From the NCBI GenBank assembly GCA_002281855.1, contig NCHQ01000007.1, forward strand, positions 124,001 to 188,000: 64,000 nucleotides of DNA. Reading direction: 5' to 3'. A program made the position numbers and the translations under genes. Under the pieces are notes generated by a model. It was given only the letters and a program-made list of their open reading frames with translations. It was not told where the DNA came from and ran no database searches. This DNA is from Rhodospirillales bacterium 24-66-33. Lineage in GTDB: Bacteria > Pseudomonadota > Alphaproteobacteria > Reyranellales > Reyranellaceae. This document shows, one piece after another, positions 26,045-35,085 of this stretch; within the stretch, counting starts at the first letter, position 1, and the number at the start of each line of letters is the position of its first letter.

Positions 26045-27852
26045 CCGCCCGACCGCACCTTCACGTAGCTGCCGGGCGCATCCTCGATTGCGGGCAGGCC
26101 GCCTGCGCCGGGCACGCGCGCCGGGGCCTTCGGACCCGACAGGGCAGACAGCCATTTGTCCCAATCGTGCCACCACGAGCCCGGGAACTCCTTGGCCCCG
26201 GCCTGCCATTCGGCGAGCGTCGGCGGGTTCTTGGCGGTCTCGTTCAGCCAGTGCTGGTACTTCTTGTTGCGGGGCGGATTGACCACGCCCGCAATGTGGC
26301 CCGAGCCCGCGAGCATGAAGCGCACCGGGCCGCCGTAAATCTGCGTCGCCTTGTAGACCGAGCGCGACGGCGCGATGTGGTCTTCCTTGCCCGCCTGGAT
26401 ATAGACCGGAATCTTCACCTTGCGCAGGTCGATCGGCACGTTGTCGACAACGATGCCGCCCGGCTGGCTGAGCAGGTTCTTCTGATACATGTTGCGCAGG
26501 TAGTAGCTGTGCATCGCCGCCGGCATGCGCGTCGCGTCGGCGTTCCAGTACAGCAGGTCGAAGGGGAAGGGGTCCTTGCCCATCAGATAATTGTTCACGA
26601 CGAACGACCAGATGAGATCGTTGGCGCGCAGCATGTTGAAGGTCGTCGCCATCTCGCTGCCCTCGAGATAGCCCTTCTTGCTCATCATTTCCTCGACGCT
26701 GGCGAGCTGGTCCTCGTCGATGAACACGCCGAGTTCGCCGGGCTCGCTGAAGTCGACCTGCGCGGTGAAGAAGGTGCAGGCCACGATCCGGTCGTCGTTG
26801 CGTGCCGCCATGTAGGCGAGCGTCGCCGCCATCAGCGTGCCGCCGATGCAATAGCCGATCGCCGACGCCTTGGGCTGTCCGGTCGCCTTCGCAATGGCGT
26901 CCAGCGCCGCCAGCGGTCCGAGCTTCATGTAATCCTCGAACACCATCTTCGTGAGGTGTTCGTCGGGATTGACCCAGGAGATCACGAAGACCGTGTAGCC
27001 CTGCTCGGTCGCCCATTTGATGAACGAATTCTCGGGCTTGAGGTCGAGGATGTAGAACTTGTTGATCCACGGCGGCACGATCAGCAGCGGGACCTCGTGG
27101 ACCTCTTCCGTCGCCGGCGCATACTGGATCAGCTGCATGATGTCGTTCTGGTAGACGACCTTGCCCGGGGTGGTGGCGATATTCTCGCCGACCTTGAAGG
27201 CGTTCATGTCGGTCTGGCGGATCGCCAGCTGGCCCTTGCCGCGCTCGAGATCGGCCAGCAGGTTCTGGAGACCCTTCAGCAGGTTCTCACCCTTGGATTC
27301 GACGGTGGCCTTCACGACCTGCGGGTTGGTCATCGCGAAGTTCGAGGGCGAGACCGCATCGATGAACTGGCGCGTATAGAAATCGACCTTCCTCGCCGTC
27401 TTCTCGTCGACCCCTTCGACCTGCTTGATGGTGCCTTGCAGCCAGCGCGCCGTGAGCAGATAGGATTGCTTCAGGTAGTCGAAGACGACCTCGTCCTTCC
27501 AGGCCGGGTCGTTGAAACGCTTGTCGCCGCGGGCGGGCTCGGCCACCGGCTCGACCGTCTGGCCCATCATGCGCTGGGCGGTGACCTGCCAGAGCTTCAT
27601 GTACTGCTGCCAGAGCTCGACCTGGGCCTGAACCAGACGGTTCGGGTCGGCCAGCATCTTGGCCGTGAAATCCATGAAGGTCTGGGTGAGGTGAAGCGGG
27701 TCGACCGGCTGGCCATCGGACTGGTAGCGCTGGGAAAAATCCTGCAGCAGCTTCTGGCTGCGCGTCGCGATTTCCTTGAAGGCCTCCTGGAGCTTCTCGG
27801 ATTCCTCCGCAGAGAGGCCGCCGAGGGCTGCGGGGGCGGGCGTATCGGACAT
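26041..27852 (-). CDS. phaC: class I poly(3-hydroxyalkanoate) synthase
   Basis: The product has 603 residues, the class I size. The N-terminal PhaC_N region is followed by an alpha/beta-hydrolase core with the lipase-like box GYCIGG; its catalytic Cys is at about residue 335. The catalytic Asp lies in GKEDHIAPS (about 489) and the His in LAGSGHIAGVVNPP (about 520). It polymerises (R)-3-hydroxyacyl-CoA into storage granules. I chose ATG 27852 with AAGGGG 6 nt upstream; the frame continues 7 codons further. No phaA/B/R genes are adjacent. Confidence 0.95.
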   Translation of the reverse strand: MSDTPAPAALGGLSAEESEKLQEAFKEIATRSQKLLQDFSQRYQSDGQPVDPLHLTQTFMDFTAKMLADPNRLVQAQVELWQQYMKLWQVTAQRMMGQTVEPVAEPARGDKRFNDPAWKDEVVFDYLKQSYLLTARWLQGTIKQVEGVDEKTARKVDFYTRQFIDAVSPSNFAMTNPQVVKATVESKGENLLKGLQNLLADLERGKGQLAIRQTDMNAFKVGENIATTPGKVVYQNDIMQLIQYAPATEEVHEVPLLIVPPWINKFYILDLKPENSFIKWATEQGYTVFVISWVNPDEHLTKMVFEDYMKLGPLAALDAIAKATGQPKASAIGYCIGGTLMAATLAYMAARNDDRIVACTFFTAQVDFSEPGELGVFIDEDQLASVEEMMSKKGYLEGSEMATTFNMLRANDLIWSFVVNNYLMGKDPFPFDLLYWNADATRMPAAMHSYYLRNMYQKNLLSQPGGIVVDNVPIDLRKVKIPVYIQAGKEDHIAPSRSVYKATQIYGGPVRFMLAGSGHIAGVVNPPRNKKYQHWLNETAKNPPTLAEWQAGAKEFPGSWWHDWDKWLSALSGPKAPARVPGAGGLPAIEDAPGSYVKVRSGG

Positions 27853-28041
27853 GCTTTTCCCCTTCAGAATCATTGCCTTTTTGGCGTTTCTTGCGATAAA
27901 TCCAAGGTCACGGTACCATAACTAGTATCAGCCCCGACCGCTACCTGACTGTGATAGGTAGGCTGCGACAACAGACGGGTCAAATTTCCTCCCGGTCTCC
28001 GCTAAACAGGCGGAAATCGGGCCAAGCGTACACAGCGGGTG

Positions 28042-28812
28042 ATGACGATGCAGCGACACCAGGACACGAACGGCAGCCGTCGCTGGCTCGGCCTGCTTGG
28101 CGTGTCTGCACTTGCCTTGCTGGCTGGCTGCGACTGGATCGACGGAGGCTCGCCAGTCGGCCCGCCGCCGCGGCCCGGTGTCGAACGCAACGTGCCGCCG
28201 TCCGCCAGCCTTCCGCCGCCTCCGGCCAACCCGCAATACGATGCCGGCGTCGCCGTCGAGGAGCGCAATGTGCCCGCGATCGGGTCCGTCGTGGCCGGGA
28301 AGGGCGGGCAGAAGGCGCAGAAGGAGGCCATGGAGAAGGACCAGGCGGAACGTGACCGGAAGGCGCGCGAGGAGCGCCTGGAGCGCGAGGCCGCCGACAA
28401 GGAAACCAAGGAGAAGGAGAACCGGGACGGTCCGGCTCCGGCGTCCGCTCCGGTCGGCGCACCGCCGATCGGCGCCGGTACGATCACGTCCGATCAGTCG
28501 CCGGTCTCTGCGCCAGTACCCCCGCCGGGTCCCGTGACCGCGGCGCCGATTGCCCCTCCGTCCGCCGCACCGCCTTCAGCGGCACCCGAGCCTGTCGCGC
28601 CGCCGGTAGCGCCTGCCACGGTTCCGGCACCGGCGGCCCCGGCAACTCCGGCCGATCCCAACAAGGCCTTCACGCCGCCGCCCGACTGGACTCCGCCGGC
28701 CGCGCCGACGCCACCCGCCGATCCCAACAAGGCCGAAACGGCGCCGCTCGGCGTGCCGACATACTCGAAGATAACGGTGCTGCGACGCACCCACGGTGTC
28801 ATCGCCTCCTAG
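28042..28812 (+). CDS. proline-rich lipoprotein of unknown function
   Basis: The product has 256 residues. A basic N-terminus leads to a lipobox (ALLAGC, acylated Cys30). The mature protein has a Pro-rich stretch, then a highly charged helix (about 95-135, KEAMEKDQAERDRKAREERL) and a long Pro/Ala-rich tail containing two copies of PADPNKA. This layout, a lipid anchor with charged helix and extended linker, suggests an envelope spacer or peptidoglycan-proximal protein. No domain is recognised. ATG 28042 and 28048 and GTG 28039 are all possible starts. Confidence 0.65.
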   Translation: MTMQRHQDTNGSRRWLGLLGVSALALLAGCDWIDGGSPVGPPPRPGVERNVPPSASLPPPPANPQYDAGVAVEERNVPAIGSVVAGKGGQKAQKEAMEKDQAERDRKAREERLEREAADKETKEKENRDGPAPASAPVGAPPIGAGTITSDQSPVSAPVPPPGPVTAAPIAPPSAAPPSAAPEPVAPPVAPATVPAPAAPATPADPNKAFTPPPDWTPPAAPTPPADPNKAETAPLGVPTYSKITVLRRTHGVIAS

Positions 28813-28831
28813 GTGCCCAAGGAAGAACGAC

Positions 28832-30088
28832 ATGGACGACTCCGAATTCCACCGGCTGAAGCGCCTGCCGCCCTATGTGTTCGCGGAAGTGAACGCGATG
28901 AAGGCGCGAGCTCGCGCCGCCGGGCAGGACGTCATCGACCTCGGCATGGGCAATCCCGACCTGCCGACCGCCCCGCACATCGTAGCCAAGCTCGCCGAGG
29001 CCGCCGCCAATCCGCGCGCCCACGGCTACTCCGCTTCGCGCGGCATTCCCGGCCTGCGCAAGGCGCAGGCTGCCTACTATGCGCGCCGCTTCGGGGTGGA
29101 GCTCGATCCGGACAGTGAGATCATCGTCACCTTGGGATCGAAGGAGGGGCTGGCCAACCTGGCGCAGGCGATCACCTCGCCCGGCGACACGGTGCTGGTG
29201 CCCAATCCCAGCTACCCGATCCATCCCTATGGCTTCATCATCGCCGGCGGCTCGGTGCGCCACATCCCGGTGCCGGGCTCGACCTCGATCGATGACTTCC
29301 TGCCGGCGCTCGAGCGCGCGGTGCGGCATGCGGTCCCGAAGCCACTGGCGCTGGTCCTGAACTACCCGTCGAACCCGACCGCGCAGGTCGTCGACCTCGA
29401 TTTCTATGCGGCCATCGTCGATTTCTGCAAACGCCAGGGCATCTGGATCCTGTCCGACCTCGCCTATGCCGAGATCTATTTCGACGGCGTGCCGCCGCCG
29501 TCGGTGCTGCAGGTGCCGGGCGCGCGCGACATCGCCATCGAGTTCACCTCGATGAGCAAGACCTACTCCATGGCCGGTTGGCGCATGGGCTTCGCGGCCG
29601 GCAACAAGACGCTCATCCAGGCGCTGACCCGCATCAAATCCTACCTCGACTACGGCGCCTTCACGCCGATCCAGGTGGCGGCGACGGCGGCGCTGAACGG
29701 GCCGCAGGACTGCATCGAAGAGGCGCGGAACACCTACAAGGAGCGCCGCGACGTGCTGATCGATGGGTTGCGCGGCGCGGGCTGGGATCTGCCTTCGCCG
29801 TCGGCGAGCATGTTCGCCTGGGCGCCGCTGCCCAAGGATTTCGCCGAACTGGGCTCGCTCGCCTTTTCGAAGCTGCTGCTGACGCAGGCCAACGTGGCGC
29901 TGTCGCCCGGCATCGGCTTCGGCGAGCATGGCGACGCGCACGTTCGAATCGCGCTCGTCGAGAACAAGCACCGTATCCGCCAGGCCGTGCGCAACATCCG
30001 GCAGGTGTTGGTCGATCCGGGGAGGTCGATCGACCTCTATCTGCGCGGTGTTGGGGACAACATCACACCGATCAAGGCTCGCGCCTGA
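28832..30088 (+). CDS. class I/II PLP-dependent aminotransferase (AlaC/LL-DAP-aminotransferase-like)
   Basis: The product has 418 residues. VIDLGMGNPDLPTAPHIVAKL is the typical N-terminal segment, NYPSNPTAQVVDLDFY contains the conserved Asn-Pro, and the PLP lysine lies in SMSKTYSMAGWRMGF (about residue 242). Family relatives make alanine, or convert tetrahydrodipicolinate to LL-diaminopimelate. The gene sits 25 bp before hom, so a role in aspartate-family or alanine synthesis is likely. It has its own ATG 12 codons inside the open frame. Confidence 0.9.
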   Translation: MDDSEFHRLKRLPPYVFAEVNAMKARARAAGQDVIDLGMGNPDLPTAPHIVAKLAEAAANPRAHGYSASRGIPGLRKAQAAYYARRFGVELDPDSEIIVTLGSKEGLANLAQAITSPGDTVLVPNPSYPIHPYGFIIAGGSVRHIPVPGSTSIDDFLPALERAVRHAVPKPLALVLNYPSNPTAQVVDLDFYAAIVDFCKRQGIWILSDLAYAEIYFDGVPPPSVLQVPGARDIAIEFTSMSKTYSMAGWRMGFAAGNKTLIQALTRIKSYLDYGAFTPIQVAATAALNGPQDCIEEARNTYKERRDVLIDGLRGAGWDLPSPSASMFAWAPLPKDFAELGSLAFSKLLLTQANVALSPGIGFGEHGDAHVRIALVENKHRIRQAVRNIRQVLVDPGRSIDLYLRGVGDNITPIKARA

Positions 30089-30113
30089 CCCTATCCTGTC
30101 GTATCAGGCGCCC

Positions 30114-31406
30114 ATGAAATCTCCTCTCAGGATCGGCATCGCCGGGCTCGGCACCGTGGGTGCAGGCGTGGTGAAGCTGCTGGCCGAACATGGCCGGCTT
30201 CTCGCGTTGCGCGGCGGTCGGCCGCTCAAGATCGTCGCCGTCAGCGCCCGCAGCAAGGCGAAGAAGCGCGACATCGACCTCTCGGGCCTGCGCTGGGAGA
30301 AGGACCCGATGGCGCTGGCAACCGCGCCGGACATCGACGTCGTCGTCGAACTGATCGGCGGCTCTGGGGGCGTGGCGCGCCGGCTGGTGCAGAAGGCACT
30401 GGCCTCGGGCAAGCACGTCGTCACCGCCAACAAGGCGCTGCTGGCGATGCACGGCGCGGAGCTCGCTGCGGCGGCCGAGAAAAAACAGTCGATCCTCGCC
30501 TTCGAGGCGGCGGTGGCCGGCGGCATTCCGATCATCAAGGCCCTGCGAGAGGGCCTGGTCGGCAACCGCGTGAAGCGGCTCTACGGAATCCTCAACGGGA
30601 CCTGCAACTACATCCTGACGACGATGCGCGAGACCGGCCGTGACTTCAACGTCGTGCTGGCCGAGGCGCAGGCCGCGGGATACGCCGAAGCCGATCCCAC
30701 CTTCGACGTCGACGGCATTGACGCAGCCCACAAGCTCGCAGTCCTGACCGGCGCCGCCTTCGGCGCCCGGGTCGACTTTGCCGGCGTGCACGTCGAGGGC
30801 ATCCGGCGCGTCACCTCGATGGACATCCAGTTCGCCGAGGAGCTCGGCTACCGCATCAAGCTGCTCGGCCTGGCGCGCGAGACGCGCCACGGCATCGAGC
30901 AGCGCGTTCATCCCTGCATGGTGCCGCTCGATACGCCGATCGCCCACATCGAAGGCGTGTTCAACGCCGTCGTGGTCGAGGGCGACTTCGTCGGCACGAC
31001 GATGTTCCAGGGCCGCGGCGCCGGGCAGGGGCCGACCGCTTCTGCCGTCGTGGCCGATCTCGTGGACGTGGCGCGCGGACGGCACATGCCGGCGTTCGTC
31101 GTCCCGGCCGACCGGCTTGCCACCAAGAAGGCCTCGCCGATCGATCGCCACGTCGGCGCCTATTACATTCGCCTCATGGTGCAGGACCGGCCGGGCGTCA
31201 TTGCCGCCGTGTCGGGCGCGCTTGCCAAGGAACGCATCTCGCTCGAATCGATGCTGCAGCGCGGACGCTCGGAGTCGGGCGAGGTGCCGGTGGTGCTGAC
31301 CACTCACGAGACAGAAGAGGCTGCGATGCGGCGCGCGCTCGCGCGCATTGCCAAGCTCGGTGCCGTCGCCGAGGAGCCGTGTGTCATCAGGATCGAGAAG
31401 TTCTAG
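30114..31406 (+). CDS. hom: homoserine dehydrogenase
   Basis: The product has 430 residues, a normal size for the ACT-domain-bearing form. The NAD(P)-binding loop GIAGLGTVGAGVVKLL is at the N-terminus, the catalytic region includes GILNGTCNYILT and GYAEADPTFDVDG, and the C-terminal ACT domain (about 350-425, beginning YYIRLMVQDRPGVIAAVSG) probably mediates threonine feedback. It converts aspartate semialdehyde to homoserine for threonine and methionine. It lies directly downstream of the aminotransferase and upstream of glpX (30 bp). Confidence 0.95.
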   Translation: MKSPLRIGIAGLGTVGAGVVKLLAEHGRLLALRGGRPLKIVAVSARSKAKKRDIDLSGLRWEKDPMALATAPDIDVVVELIGGSGGVARRLVQKALASGKHVVTANKALLAMHGAELAAAAEKKQSILAFEAAVAGGIPIIKALREGLVGNRVKRLYGILNGTCNYILTTMRETGRDFNVVLAEAQAAGYAEADPTFDVDGIDAAHKLAVLTGAAFGARVDFAGVHVEGIRRVTSMDIQFAEELGYRIKLLGLARETRHGIEQRVHPCMVPLDTPIAHIEGVFNAVVVEGDFVGTTMFQGRGAGQGPTASAVVADLVDVARGRHMPAFVVPADRLATKKASPIDRHVGAYYIRLMVQDRPGVIAAVSGALAKERISLESMLQRGRSESGEVPVVLTTHETEEAAMRRALARIAKLGAVAEEPCVIRIEKF

Positions 31407-31436
31407 AGGGCGCCGGGAGGCGCCACGGAGGGAATA

Positions 31437-32432
31437 ATGGCCGATACGAAAGACCAGACAGGCAAGATGGATCGCAACCTCGCGCTGGAAGCGGTGCGGG
31501 TGACAGAGGCGGCGGCCCTCGCGGCTTCCAAGCTGATGGGCCGCGGCGACGAGAAGATGGCTGACCAGGCGGCGGTCGACGCGATGCGGACCACGCTCAA
31601 CTCGCTGGCCATCGAAGGCACCGTGGTGATCGGCGAGGGCGAGCGCGACGAGGCGCCCATGCTCTACATCGGCGAGAAGGTCGGCAGTGGTGGCCCGAAG
31701 ATCGACATCGCGCTCGATCCGCTCGAAGGCACGACCATCACCGCCAAGGGCCTGCCCAATTCGCTCGCCGTCATGGCAATGGCCGAGCATGGCGGCTTCC
31801 TCAACGCGCCCGACGTCTACATGGAGAAGATCGCCGTTGGCGGCGGCCTGCCAGAGGGCATCGTCGATCTCGACAAGAGCGTGGCGCAGAACCTGAACGA
31901 CCTGGCCAAGGCCAAGAAGCTCGACGTCAACGACCTCGTGGTCTGCATCCTCGACCGGCCGCGTCATTCGGAACTGATCGCCAGGGTCCGCGAAGCCGGC
32001 GCGCGCATCATGCTGATCGGCGACGGCGACGTCTCGGGCGTGATCGCCACGTCGACCGGCGATTCCGGCATCGACATCTACATGGGCTCGGGCGGCGCGC
32101 CGGAAGGCGTGCTGGCGGCCGCGGCGCTGCGGGCGATCGGCGGCCAGATCCAGGGCCGGCTGCTGTTCCGCAACGACGACGAGAAGGCCCGCGCCAAGAA
32201 GTGGGGCATCACCGACCTCAACCGCAAATACTCCATGACCGACATGGCCAAGGGCGACGTGATGTTCGCGGCCACGGGCGTGACTTCGGGATCGATGCTG
32301 AAGGGCGTACGCCGCTACCACGACGGCGCCGAGACGCATTCGATCGTCATGCGGTCCAAGACCGGCACGGTGCGCTGGGTGTCTGCACGTCATAATTATT
32401 CGGTGAAGACCGGCCTGCCGAGCTGGGCGTAA
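31437..32432 (+). CDS. glpX: class II fructose-1,6-bisphosphatase
   Basis: The product has 331 residues. The metal-binding segment KIDIALDPLEGTTITAKGL is clear, with GEGERDEAPMLYIGEKVG before it and IGDGDVSGVIAT later, matching GlpX. It removes the C1 phosphate of fructose-1,6-bisphosphate, the committed step of gluconeogenesis, so the organism can grow on organic acids. A good ribosome site (GGAGGGAATA) precedes the ATG. It forms a run with the aminotransferase, hom and recJ. Confidence 0.96.
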   Translation: MADTKDQTGKMDRNLALEAVRVTEAAALAASKLMGRGDEKMADQAAVDAMRTTLNSLAIEGTVVIGEGERDEAPMLYIGEKVGSGGPKIDIALDPLEGTTITAKGLPNSLAVMAMAEHGGFLNAPDVYMEKIAVGGGLPEGIVDLDKSVAQNLNDLAKAKKLDVNDLVVCILDRPRHSELIARVREAGARIMLIGDGDVSGVIATSTGDSGIDIYMGSGGAPEGVLAAAALRAIGGQIQGRLLFRNDDEKARAKKWGITDLNRKYSMTDMAKGDVMFAATGVTSGSMLKGVRRYHDGAETHSIVMRSKTGTVRWVSARHNYSVKTGLPSWA

Positions 32433-32493
32433 GCCCGGCTGCGTCGGCCGACGACCGGCGCGTGTTCCCCGCGCCCTGGGTTGGGGTGGCCGC

Positions 32494-34314
32494 ATGTTCG
32501 ACGTTTCGAGAACCGAGCGCCCGGCGTTTCTGGGTGTCGAGCGCTCGCTGACCGGAAAGCGCTGGGCCACCCGGCTCGGCGACGAGCGGCAGGCGCTGGC
32601 CATTGCCCAACGCCACGGCCTGCCCGACGCCATCTGCCGGCTTCTGGCGGCGCGCGATGTCGGGCTCGATTCTGTCGGCGATTTCCTCGAGCCGACCTTG
32701 CGCAAGTTCCTGCCCGACCCGTCGCATCTCAAGGACATGGACGTCGCAGTCGATCGTCTGGTGCGCGCCGTGCAGACAGGCGAGCGTATCGTCGTGTTCG
32801 GAGACTATGACGTCGATGGCGCCACCTCGTCGGCGCTCCTGCTGCGCTTCTTCCGCGCCATCGGCGGCAATATCGGCGTGTATATCCCGGACCGCCGCAA
32901 GGAGGGCTATGGGCCCAATGCGCCGGCCCTCCTGAAGATCAGGGAGGAGGGGGCCTCCATCGTCGTCACGGTCGATTGCGGCATCACCGCCTTCGAGCCG
33001 CTGGCCGAGGCCAGGCGCGTCGGGCTCGATCTCATTGTGATCGACCACCATATGGCGGAGATCGCGTTGCCCGACGCCGTGGCCGTGGTCGATCCCAACC
33101 GGCTCGACGACGACAGCCCGCACAAGCATCTCGCTGCCGTCGGCGTCGCCTTTCTCCTCTGCGTAGGGGTCAATCGCGCGCTGCGCAGGGCGGACTGGTA
33201 CGGCACGTCGCGTCCCGAACCGGATTTGCGGCAATGGCTCGATCTCGTGGCCCTGGGCACCGTCTGCGACGTGGTCCCCTTGCTCGGCGTCAACCGTGCG
33301 CTGGTGAAGGCCGGCCTCCAGGTCATGGCGCAGCGCGGCAATGCCGGGCTGTCGGCCCTGGCCGACGTGGCCCGCATGAAGGAGGCGCCCGAGGCCTACC
33401 ATCTCGGCTTCCTCCTGGGCCCGCGGGTCAATGCCGGCGGCCGGGTCGGTCAGGCCGACCTGGGCGCACGTCTGCTTTCCAGCGACGATCCGCACGAGGT
33501 CGGCGCGCTGGCGGTGCGGCTCGACGAGTTCAACGCCGAGCGTCGCGCCATCGAGCGCGACGTGCTGGACCAGGCGATCACGCGGATCGAAGGCCTGTAC
33601 GGGCCTGACAGCAAGAACCTGCCGTCGGTGCTGGTCGTCGAAAGCGAGGGCTGGCATGTCGGTGTGATCGGCATCGTGGCCAGCCGCCTGGTCGAGCGAT
33701 ATGCGCGCCCCGCGTTCGTGATCGGCATGGATGGCGCCCTGGGCAAGGGGTCTGGCCGCTCGGTGCGCGGCGTCGATCTCGGCGCGGCGGTGATCGCGGC
33801 GCGGCAGGCGGGCCTGCTGGTGAACGGGGGCGGGCATGCAATGGCCGCCGGGCTGACGGTGGCGCGCGACTGGCTACCCGAGCTCAATCGCTTCCTGGAC
33901 GAGCGGATCGCTCCGCAGCTGGGGGCTGCGCCGCCGGTTCGCGAACTGGGGATCGATGCCGCCCTGGCGCCCGCGGCCGCCACTGCCGAGTTGGTCTCGA
34001 TGATCGAACGCGCCGGTCCTTTCGGGGCGGGCAATGCCCAGCCGCGCTTCGCCCTGACCGGGGTGAGGGTGAGCTATGCCCAGCCCGTCGGCGAGGGGCA
34101 TGTCCGCTGCACGCTGGTGGGTGCCGAGCGCGGCCGGGTCGACGCCATCGCCTTCCGGGCCGCCCAGAGTGCCTTGGGACCGGCGCTGCTCGATTCTGCA
34201 CGTCCCGTGCTGCATGTGGCGGGGGCGCTGCGGATCGACCGTTTCGGCGGCCGCGAAACGGTCCGCCTGCAGATCGACGATGCCGCCACGACGGCAGGCT
34301 CTGTGCTCGCTTGA
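32494..34314 (+). CDS. recJ: single-stranded-DNA-specific 5'-3' exonuclease RecJ
   Basis: The product has 606 residues. The DHH-family motifs are in order: VVFGDYDVDGATSSALLL (about 104-121), VTVDCGITA, IVIDHHMAE, and the DHHA1 motif NGGGHAMAAGLTV (about 445-457), followed by an OB-fold C-terminus. RecJ degrades single-stranded DNA in mismatch repair and RecFOR recombination. The gene begins 61 bp after glpX and ends 42 bp before a tRNA gene. Confidence 0.95.
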   Translation: MFDVSRTERPAFLGVERSLTGKRWATRLGDERQALAIAQRHGLPDAICRLLAARDVGLDSVGDFLEPTLRKFLPDPSHLKDMDVAVDRLVRAVQTGERIVVFGDYDVDGATSSALLLRFFRAIGGNIGVYIPDRRKEGYGPNAPALLKIREEGASIVVTVDCGITAFEPLAEARRVGLDLIVIDHHMAEIALPDAVAVVDPNRLDDDSPHKHLAAVGVAFLLCVGVNRALRRADWYGTSRPEPDLRQWLDLVALGTVCDVVPLLGVNRALVKAGLQVMAQRGNAGLSALADVARMKEAPEAYHLGFLLGPRVNAGGRVGQADLGARLLSSDDPHEVGALAVRLDEFNAERRAIERDVLDQAITRIEGLYGPDSKNLPSVLVVESEGWHVGVIGIVASRLVERYARPAFVIGMDGALGKGSGRSVRGVDLGAAVIAARQAGLLVNGGGHAMAAGLTVARDWLPELNRFLDERIAPQLGAAPPVRELGIDAALAPAAATAELVSMIERAGPFGAGNAQPRFALTGVRVSYAQPVGEGHVRCTLVGAERGRVDAIAFRAAQSALGPALLDSARPVLHVAGALRIDRFGGRETVRLQIDDAATTAGSVLA

Positions 34315-34356
34315 TTTCTGGCGTTCAAGCCGGTATCTCAGCCGCTCTTCGGCTTC

Positions 34357-34432
34357 GTTCCCTTCGTCTAGAGGCCTAGGACACTGCCCTTTCACGGCGG
34401 CGACACGGGTTCGAATCCCGTAGGGAACGCCA
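34357..34432 (+). tRNA. tRNA-Glu (anticodon TTC)
   Basis: The acceptor stem GTTCCCT (34357-34363) pairs with AGGGAAC (34422-34428), and the discriminator G is followed by an encoded CCA (34430-34432). The anticodon arm is CTGCC-CTTTCAC-GGCGG with anticodon TTC at 34391-34393. The T arm contains GGTTCGAATCC. It is oriented rightward just after recJ. Confidence 0.97.
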
Positions 34433-34600
34433 AGTCCTCCTGTGGCTTGGTCCGGCATGGCGCCTCGGCGCTACCTCCACGAATATATGAGACCAATCCT
34501 CTTCACGCGCGTTCCTCGCGGCGCGCCGTGCAACGGGTCCTGACCCGACTGCATTGAGTGGGTGTCTGGAGTTTCCAACCCACCAGCGAAGATGTGCACC

Positions 34601-34789
34601 ATGAGCAGGTACCCGCCCGTACCGCCCGCGGCCCGCAGCCCGAAGGGGCCATGCTCCGATCCCGCCTCTGTCGAGAAGACGAGCCAGGAGGATGCCCGGC
34701 GTGCCCAGCAGACGACCAACCTCGAGGATCAGGGCGATTCCGGAAATATCTCCCAGTACACCAACCAGGGCTACCAGCGGCATCGCTGA
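34601..34789 (+). CDS. small conserved protein with NQGYQ C-terminus
   Basis: The 62-residue hydrophilic product begins MSRYPPVPPAARSPKGPCSD and ends with a NQGYQRHR tail. From memory, short rhizobial-type proteins with a PVPPENRSPKGPG start and NxKQNTTNQGYQQDR end share both features; their function is unknown. It is not long enough for a database-scale judgement by eye, but the family resemblance and high third-position GC support it. An in-frame ATG lies at 34562, but only sequence from 34601 resembles the family. Confidence 0.6.
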   Translation: MSRYPPVPPAARSPKGPCSDPASVEKTSQEDARRAQQTTNLEDQGDSGNISQYTNQGYQRHR

Positions 34790-34799
34790 CGAGGTTGCC

Positions 34800-35000
34800 A
34801 TTTCCGAGCATCCCGCGAGCAAGCGCATCGGCGGACCCGGCGCTTCGCATGAGAACCGCCAGGAGCCCGGGAAGTCGCGACCGGCGCGCCCCCGGCCCGA
34901 GGAGAGCAAGAGCGATAAGCGGACCGGAATTTCCGGCGGCGGCGGCGAGCGCGATTCGCATCACACGCACGATCCCAGCCTGACGGGAGACCACGCCTGA
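34800..35000 (+). CDS. possible small histidine-rich protein starting at a non-canonical codon
   Basis: The frame immediately after the NQGYQ protein shows strong G/C third positions from about 34790 to its TGA at 34998-35000. It encodes a hydrophilic peptide with KRTGISGGGGERDSHHTHDP near the end. The same frame before 34790 has poor codon bias, so a start near the junction is expected, but no ATG, GTG or TTG is in frame there. ATT at 34800 is preceded by GAGG with a 5-nt spacer. The start, and even the gene, are uncertain; a frameshift joining it to the previous gene is the other option. Confidence 0.3.
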   Translation: MSEHPASKRIGGPGASHENRQEPGKSRPARPRPEESKSDKRTGISGGGGERDSHHTHDPSLTGDHA

Positions 35001-35019
35001 GCCTCGGCGACGAGGGCCT

Positions 35020-35061
35020 TTGACTTAAGTCAACACGAAGGGCGATGGCGACGCGCACAAT
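35020..35061 (+). promoter_or_regulatory. FNR/FixK-type box with class II promoter
   Basis: TTGACTTAAGTCAA (35020-35033) is a perfect 5-4-5 FNR/FixK palindrome. CACAAT at 35056-35061 fits a -10 box, giving a transcription start near 35068 and placing the box centre at about -41.5, the classical activating position. It lies in front of the lipoprotein gene at 35086 and could drive the three-gene unit to 36775. An FNR-type regulator is encoded 1.9 kb downstream. Confidence 0.75.
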
Positions 35062-35085
35062 GGCTCCGTTTAGCGGAGGCCCATC

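Noticed and set aside
30072..32738. Very long open frame (888 codons) on the minus strand across hom and glpX
   Set aside because: It is the shadow of GC-rich genes on the other strand: the translation is low-complexity, Arg/His/Gly-rich and matches no family, while hom and glpX are unmistakable.
34376..34994. Minus-strand open frames opposite the tRNA and small genes
   Set aside because: They run across the tRNA gene and have no family-like sequence or usable ribosome site.
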